Of a stretch of DNA of 10,209 nucleotides, positions 7,390 through 10,209 are shown piece by piece. The notes under the pieces were generated by a model. The model made no database searches. It saw only the letters and a program-made list of their open reading frames with translations, and had not been told where the DNA came from. The position numbers and the translations under genes are program-made. Numbering within the stretch: position 1 is the first letter of the stretch; every line of letters begins with the position of its first letter. Origin of the DNA: an uncultured Eubacteriales bacterium (GTDB lineage: Bacteria; Bacillota; Clostridia; Oscillospirales; Oscillospiraceae); NCBI GenBank assembly GCA_900550165.1, contig URQY01000046.1, forward strand, positions 1 to 10,209, written 5' to 3'.

Positions 7390-7758
7390 TCATTGCTCCT
7401 GCGCTTTACGGCAGGCGGGACAGACATAGTGGATGCGAAGGTCGTAGGACCGGATGCGCGCGCCGAGCGCGGATTCGATATCGCGGGTCAGGTCGGTGAA
7501 TCGGAAGTCCGTGAGCGCGCCGCAGCGGGTGCAGATCAGGTGGTCGTGGCGCGTGGTGTTGTCGTAGCGGTCGGGCGAGCCGGGCTGCGGCAGGCGGATG
7601 AGCTTGCCGTCCGCCACCAGCGCGTTGAGGTTGTTATACACCGTAGCTTGCGCGATTTTCGGATTTTTCTGCTTCATCTGCCAAAAGATCTGCTCGGCGG
7701 TCGGGTGCTCGGCGGAGCGCAGGACGAGGTCGAGAATTTGCTCGGCGTATTTGGTCAT
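7390..7758 (-). CDS. perR: Fur-family transcriptional repressor, PerR-like
   Basis: A 122-residue metal-dependent repressor of the Fur family. The winged helix covers about residues 10-65, with the recognition segment QATVYNNLNAL (37-47). The dimerisation domain has a structural zinc site made of two CxxC pairs (C77/C80 in ICTRCG and C113/C116 in CPAC). Residues matching the PerR regulatory iron/manganese site are H18 (HPTAEQI), D66 (RYDN), H71 and H73 (RHDHLIC) and D85 (LTDF). Aspartate rather than glutamate at the last position favours peroxide sensing by PerR over iron sensing by Fur. The start is fixed by AGGAGGAG (plus-strand 7762-7769) and by an in-frame TAG within the leader. The protein lacks the 15-20 N-terminal residues of longer PerR proteins. 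Co-transcription with rubrerythrin and the Per-box-like operator in its promoter support the PerR call; zinc or iron specificity remains possible. Confidence 0.85.
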   Translation of the reverse strand: MTKYAEQILDLVLRSAEHPTAEQIFWQMKQKNPKIAQATVYNNLNALVADGKLIRLPQPGSPDRYDNTTRHDHLICTRCGALTDFRFTDLTRDIESALGARIRSYDLRIHYVCPACRKAQEQ

Positions 7759-7778
7759 GTGCTCCTCCTAAATAAAAA

Positions 7779-7799
7779 TTAGAATAATTCTTATTCTAA
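7779..7799. promoter_or_regulatory. Per-box-like operator (two overlapping 7-1-7 half-site pairs)
   Basis: A 21-bp palindrome with perfect 8-bp arms (TTAGAATA and TATTCTAA) separated by ATTCT. Read as Per/Fur boxes it contains two overlapping 7-1-7 sites: TTAGAAT-A-ATTCTTA at 7779-7793 and, on the other strand, TTAGAAT-A-AGAATTA-type pairing across 7785-7799. It closely follows the known PerR consensus TTATAATnATTATAA. It covers the -10 element of the perR promoter, so binding would block RNA polymerase. Confidence 0.8.
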
Positions 7800-7820
7800 T
7801 GATGAGATGAGATTTGTCAA
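7793..7820 (-). promoter_or_regulatory. Housekeeping-type promoter of the perR-rbr operon
   Basis: On the - strand a perfect -35 box TTGACA (plus-strand 7815-7820) is separated by 16 bases from TAGAAT (plus-strand 7793-7798), a 5-of-6 match to the -10 consensus. The -10 lies inside the Per-box palindrome. The transcript would start about 25 bases before the perR ATG, just upstream of its ribosome site. Confidence 0.8.
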
Positions 7821-7893
7821 GTACAAAATCAAAAATAATTGCGTCATGCGCAGAAGCATCACGGCATACCCTTTACGGAAAAGGGGGAATGAG

Positions 7894-8721
7894 ATGGACC
7901 GGACGATAGCATTCCTGGGCGGCGACGCGCGAATGCGCCTGCTTGCCCGGATGATGGCGGCGGAGGGATACGACGTCTGCTCGTGGGAGCTGAGCGGCGC
8001 GCCGAATGAATGCGCGCTGTGCGACGCGCTGAGATCAGAGATCATCGTTCTGCCGCTGCCGGCGGAGAAAAACGGCTGCCTGAGCGGTACGGAGCTCACG
8101 ATGGAGCGCCTGCTGCGCTCGCTGCGGCCCGAGCACCGTGTTTTCGCGGGCAATGTGAGCAGGGACGCCGCGGCGCTCGCACAGTTGCTGGGGCTGCATA
8201 TGACAGACTACTTTGCCGCCGAGGAGCTCAGCGTGCGCAACGCCATTCCGACGGCGGAGGGGGCCATCGAGCTCGCCATGAAGCATACGAGCGTCACGCT
8301 GCACGGCGCACCGTGCCTGGTGCTCGGCTTCGGCCGCATCGGAAAGGTGCTGGCGCACGATCTGACAGCGCTGGGGGCAAAGGTGAGCGTCAGCGCGCGC
8401 AAGCGGTCGGACCTTGCATGGATCGACGCGTTCGGCTATGCGCCGCTGCACACGAACCGACTTTCCGGCGCGCTGGGGGCGTTCCGCGTGGTGTTCAACA
8501 CCGTGCCGCATCAGGTGCTGGACGAGGCGCTTCTTGCCGAGCTGCCGCCGGACTGCCTGCTCATCGAGCTGGCGGGCGCGAGCGGCTTTGACATGGACGC
8601 GGTCGAAAAGCTGCGCCTTCCGTATCTCAAGGCAGGGGGGCTGCCCGGGCGCGTCGCGCCGGAGACGGCGGCCTGCGCCATCAAAAAGACGTTATGTCGA
8701 CTCATCAAGGAGGAAGCATGA
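7894..8721 (+). CDS. dpaA: Dipicolinate synthase subunit A
   Basis: Subunit A of dipicolinate synthase (SpoVFA), which with DpaB converts the lysine-pathway intermediate dihydroxy-tetrahydrodipicolinate to dipicolinic acid in the mother cell for loading into the spore core. The chosen product has 275 residues, near the family length. The N-terminus IAFLGGDARMRLLARMMAAEG starts a Rossmann-like domain, the second dinucleotide-binding site is VLGFGRIGKVLA (GxGxxG at 145-150), and GGLPGRVAPETAA (248-260) is the typical C-terminal signature. The ATG at 7894 is taken because AAGGGGG (7881-7887) lies just before it; an in-frame ATG at 7807 would add 29 basic residues unlike the family and lacks a ribosome site. 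It overlaps dpaB by four bases. It is divergent from perR. A mother-cell sigma factor promoter is expected, but only a weak CATA element (7865) is visible. Confidence 0.93.
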   Translation: MDRTIAFLGGDARMRLLARMMAAEGYDVCSWELSGAPNECALCDALRSEIIVLPLPAEKNGCLSGTELTMERLLRSLRPEHRVFAGNVSRDAAALAQLLGLHMTDYFAAEELSVRNAIPTAEGAIELAMKHTSVTLHGAPCLVLGFGRIGKVLAHDLTALGAKVSVSARKRSDLAWIDAFGYAPLHTNRLSGALGAFRVVFNTVPHQVLDEALLAELPPDCLLIELAGASGFDMDAVEKLRLPYLKAGGLPGRVAPETAACAIKKTLCRLIKEEA

Positions 8722-9278
8722 AGATCGGATTTGCCTTTTGCGGCTCGTTCTGCAACCATCCCGAGCTGCTGAAGATCTATGAGGATATCGCGCGCGAGCA
8801 TGAGCTCGTGCCGATCCTGTCGGAAAACGCGGCAAGGTATTCCACGCGCTTCGGCACGGCGGAGGACTTTGTCACCCGCGTGGAGGCCATCGCGGGCAGA
8901 AGGGCCGTGCGCGATATCGTGGAAGCCGAGCCGCTGGGCCCGCAGGGGGCGATGGAGGTGCTCGTCATCGCCCCCTGCACGGGAAACACGCTCGCCAAGC
9001 TCGCCCACGGCATCACGGATGGACCGGTGACGATGGCGGCGAAGGGACATCTGCGCAATGCAAAGCCCGTCGTGCTCGCGCCGGCGACGAACGACGGCCT
9101 CTCCGCGAGCGCACCGAACATCGCCGCGCTGCTCAACCGGAAGAACTACTATTTTGTCCCCTTCGGGCAGGACAATGCCGAGGCAAAGCCGACCTCGCTG
9201 ATCGCGGACTTCCGCAAGATCATGCCGGCGGTCGAAGCGGCGATGGCGGGGCGGCAGCTCCAGCCGATCCTGCTGTAA
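8718..9278 (+). CDS. dpaB: Dipicolinate synthase subunit B (flavoprotein family)
   Basis: Subunit B of dipicolinate synthase (SpoVFB), 186 residues, belonging to the flavoprotein/decarboxylase-like fold (UbiX/Dfp type). Diagnostic stretches are IGFAFCGSFCNHPELL at the N-terminus, VLVIAPCTGNTLAKLAHGIT in the middle and, further on, MAAKGHLRN, PVVLAPATNDGLS and KNYYFVPFGQD. The start at 8718 overlaps the dpaA stop (ATGA) and has AAGGAGGAA at 8708-8716. A longer reading from 8694 is possible but lies within dpaA, without a ribosome site. The tight overlap with dpaA indicates coupled synthesis of the two subunits in fixed ratio. Other lysine-pathway genes found with it in Bacillus (asd, dapG, dapA) are not present downstream; a stand-alone dpaAB pair is common in Clostridia. 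Confidence 0.94.
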   Translation: MKIGFAFCGSFCNHPELLKIYEDIAREHELVPILSENAARYSTRFGTAEDFVTRVEAIAGRRAVRDIVEAEPLGPQGAMEVLVIAPCTGNTLAKLAHGITDGPVTMAAKGHLRNAKPVVLAPATNDGLSASAPNIAALLNRKNYYFVPFGQDNAEAKPTSLIADFRKIMPAVEAAMAGRQLQPILL

Positions 9279-9321
9279 GAAAGAAGCTGCCGAAAAAGGC
9301 GGGATGGTCATAAAACAGTTG

Positions 9322-9352
9322 ATCCGACCGATATAACCATCGGTCGGATTTT
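9322..9352 (+). terminator. Probable terminator of the dpaAB operon
   Basis: A perfect 11-bp stem (9322-9332 with 9339-9349) with the 6-base loop ATAACC lies 43 bases after the dpaB stop. It is followed only by a short T-run (9349-9352, then C). The stem is strong but the T-run is short, so termination may be incomplete; the hairpin could instead protect the 3' end. Confidence 0.55.
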
Positions 9353-9363
9353 CACATCGGTAT

Positions 9364-9435
9364 ACGACCTTGTCGGCGGCAAGTCCACAGGGGATAACCG
9401 CTTTAGCGGAAGGTCGTGACGCAGGTTCGCAGTCA
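9364..9435. other. Nested stem-loops, possible structured RNA element
   Basis: An 8-bp perfect outer stem (9364-9371 with 9410-9417) encloses 38 bases. An inner hairpin CCGC-TTTA-GCGG (9398-9409) abuts its 3' arm, so the two could stack. Directly after comes a second hairpin (9417-9422 with 9429-9435, with one bulged A and the loop AGGTTC). I do not recognise a known riboswitch or RNA family. Either strand could form the fold; the + strand is favoured by the terminator at 9512-9537. Confidence 0.35.
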
Positions 9436-9511
9436 AGCAATTTTCTTCTGCTGATGGAGAATAAAGTGAACCAGGACATACGATACCCCGATAGGTGCAT
9501 ATAGACGTGCG

Positions 9512-9537
9512 CCCTTTTGTTCCTAAAGGGATTTTTT
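9512..9537 (+). terminator. Intrinsic terminator, + strand
   Basis: A 6-bp stem CCCTTT/AAAGGG (9512-9517 with 9525-9530) with a 7-base loop is followed by A and six T residues (9532-9537). It would end + strand transcripts that read past dpaB or arise within the structured region. It lies just before the convergent lipoprotein gene. Confidence 0.6.
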
Positions 9538-9566
9538 GCTTGCTTATCTGCCCTACAAAATGGAAT

Positions 9567-10061
9567 TCATTGCTGTATTGGTAAATCAGCCTCCGATTTG
9601 AAATATACATCGCTGTCATATATCGAGATCGTAAGTGTGTAATGATAAATTGTACCGTCTTCTGTTTCCAGTTTGAATGTCACTGCACCATCTCCAAGAT
9701 ATGTAAAATCAGGCTGATCGGACATTTTTTCATATACGCCGCTGAGTTGATAGAATCCGTCCGCATCAAAAAACGCAACATTGCTCGTTCCGCTCTGAGC
9801 ATCCCAGAAAAGCACCGCTCCGATGCGGTCGCTGGCATGGTCAGGCATCAGCTCACAGTCAATGTATTCCCAATCCGTTTCTTTTACTTTGGAAAACATC
9901 GATATGATATCTTCCTCAGTCCAGTTCTCCTCTTGTTCGGATGTATTCTGAACGGAATGACTGACAGGATCTGATGCATTCACCGAGGCATCTTGGCTGC
10001 TACAGCCGGATATTCCCCAAATACAAACTGTCATAAAAATAAAAATCAGGCATTTTTTCAT
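9567..10061 (-). CDS. Small putative lipoprotein of unknown function
   Basis: A 164-residue protein that I cannot assign to a family. The N-terminus is a type II signal peptide: MKK, a hydrophobic stretch (about 4-16) and a lipobox ISGC with the lipidated cysteine at C20. A linker rich in Ser, Asn, Gln and Glu (21-48) follows, then an acidic soluble domain with alternating aromatic and polar residues (for example GAVLFWDAQSGTSNVAFFDADG, which reads like two beta strands, and YHYTLTISIYDSDVYF near the end). The protein is probably anchored to the outer face of the cell membrane. The start is preceded by GGGAGA (plus-strand 10069-10074) and an extended -10 promoter. The gene is clearly more AT-rich than its neighbours and convergent with dpaAB, which suggests separate ancestry. 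Confidence 0.8.
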   Translation of the reverse strand: MKKCLIFIFMTVCIWGISGCSSQDASVNASDPVSHSVQNTSEQEENWTEEDIISMFSKVKETDWEYIDCELMPDHASDRIGAVLFWDAQSGTSNVAFFDADGFYQLSGVYEKMSDQPDFTYLGDGAVTFKLETEDGTIYHYTLTISIYDSDVYFKSEADLPIQQ

Positions 10062-10109
10062 ATGGATGTCTCCCGGAATTTCAATTTTTTCTCATACTTT
10101 TTCAAACAA

Positions 10110-10118
10110 ATCATACCA
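10110..10118 (-). promoter_or_regulatory. Extended -10 promoter of the lipoprotein gene
   Basis: On the - strand the sequence TGGTATGAT (TGn followed by TATGAT, a 5-of-6 match) lies about 50 bases before the lipoprotein ATG. No good -35 is seen at the expected distance, which is normal for extended -10 promoters. Confidence 0.5.
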
Positions 10119-10154
10119 GAAAATTATGAGGAAATCTACCGTTAGGATAAGCCT

Positions 10155-10185
10155 GCCCGAGCATTTTTCGCCCGGTCGGGCTCGG
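10155..10185. repeat. GC-rich inverted repeat of unknown role
   Basis: Overlapping palindromes lie in an otherwise AT-rich stretch: GCCCGA (10155-10160) can pair with TCGGGC (10176-10181), or CCGAGC (10157-10162) with GCTCGG (10180-10185). A compact CCCG-GT-CGGG lies inside. A T-run occurs between the arms rather than after them, so this is not a clear terminator. It may be an operator, the end of an upstream gene's terminator or a mobile-element end; the window stops too soon to tell. Confidence 0.35.
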
Positions 10186-10209
10186 TATCCATCATAAATC
10201 CGTACAAGC

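Larger units (their letters stand above)
9279..9566. other. Non-coding, structured, more AT-rich intergenic region after dpaB
   Basis: This 288-base stretch holds no gene I can support. It contains a hairpin at 9322-9349, a nested stem at 9364-9417, a further small hairpin at 9417-9435 and a terminator at 9512-9537. Base composition is visibly more AT-rich than the dpa genes. A - strand reading frame across 9308-9619 is open but has no ribosome site or recognisable domain, and it overlaps the end of the lipoprotein gene. The region may be a long 3' untranslated region, a separate small RNA, or a remnant of a mobile element. Confidence 0.6.

Noticed and set aside
6805..7782. Long + strand frame opposite rbr and perR
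   Set aside because: Shadow of the two - strand genes, with valine/leucine/glycine-rich, low-complexity translation and no domain.
7844..7871. Possible sigma-G or sigma-K promoter for dpaA (TCATG ... CATACCC)
   Set aside because: The -10 matches only in CATA, the -35 is poor and the predicted start would fall on the ribosome site; not strong enough to annotate.
7807..7893. N-terminal extension of dpaA from an ATG at 7807
   Set aside because: The extra 29 residues are basic and unlike the family, no ribosome site precedes 7807, and a good AAGGGGG lies before the ATG at 7894.
8694..8717. Earlier start for dpaB at 8694
   Set aside because: It lies inside dpaA without a ribosome site; AAGGAGGAA and the ATGA overlap support 8718.
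9303..9335. Ten-codon frame on the + strand beginning ATGGTCATAAAACAG
   Set aside because: Very short, runs into the hairpin at 9322-9349, with only a weak upstream purine stretch; probably chance.
9384..9424. Similarity of CACAGGGGATAACC...GACGCA to a c-di-GMP-I riboswitch core
   Set aside because: Only a few short matches are present; the expected second stem and the GACGCAAAGCC junction are absent, and no + strand gene follows to be controlled.
9308..9619. Open - strand frame of 103 codons across the intergenic region
   Set aside because: No ribosome site or recognisable domain is seen, it overlaps the lipoprotein 3' end, and it runs through several hairpins. It may be a remnant but cannot be supported as a gene.

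Overview
The window is a GC-rich, densely packed stretch of a spore-forming anaerobic Firmicute, most likely a Clostridia member of the Oscillospiraceae type. The evidence is a Gram-positive-style pst/pho operon with strong AGGAGG ribosome sites, a rubrerythrin/PerR oxidative-stress pair typical of strict anaerobes, and the dipicolinate synthase genes dpaA-dpaB, which are found in endospore formers. The genus is an inference and cannot be fixed from this sequence alone.

Positions 1-6754 (+ strand) hold one phosphate operon in the order pstS (3' end only), pstC, pstA, a pyridoxamine/pyridoxal-kinase-like gene, pstB, phoU, phoB-type response regulator, phoR-type sensor kinase. From pstC onward the genes overlap or nearly touch (TGATG, ATGA, ATGA, TAA|ATG, a 3-base gap, ATGA), so they are probably co-transcribed and translationally coupled. 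The high-affinity phosphate importer (PstSCAB), its signalling partner PhoU and the two-component system that responds to phosphate starvation are therefore made together. A strong hairpin between pstS and pstC probably sets pstS mRNA above the rest. The odd member is the vitamin B6 kinase, wedged between the membrane and ATPase subunits of the transporter.

A bidirectional terminator (6761-6798) separates this operon from a convergent perR-rbr operon on the - strand (7758-6808). Its promoter has a perfect TTGACA -35 and a TAGAAT -10 that lies inside a double, overlapping Per-box-like palindrome (7779-7799). This points to autoregulated, peroxide-inducible expression of the PerR-type repressor and rubrerythrin.

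Divergent from perR are dpaA and dpaB (7894-9278, + strand), which overlap by 4 bases and make dipicolinic acid in the mother cell during sporulation.

From 9279 on the character changes: base composition becomes more AT-rich. A 288-bp non-coding stretch holds several hairpins and a terminator, followed by a small lipoprotein gene of unknown function on the - strand with its own extended -10 promoter. A GC-rich palindrome closes the window. This right end looks like a more recently acquired or rearranged segment, and its structured intergenic DNA is the least explained part of the window.
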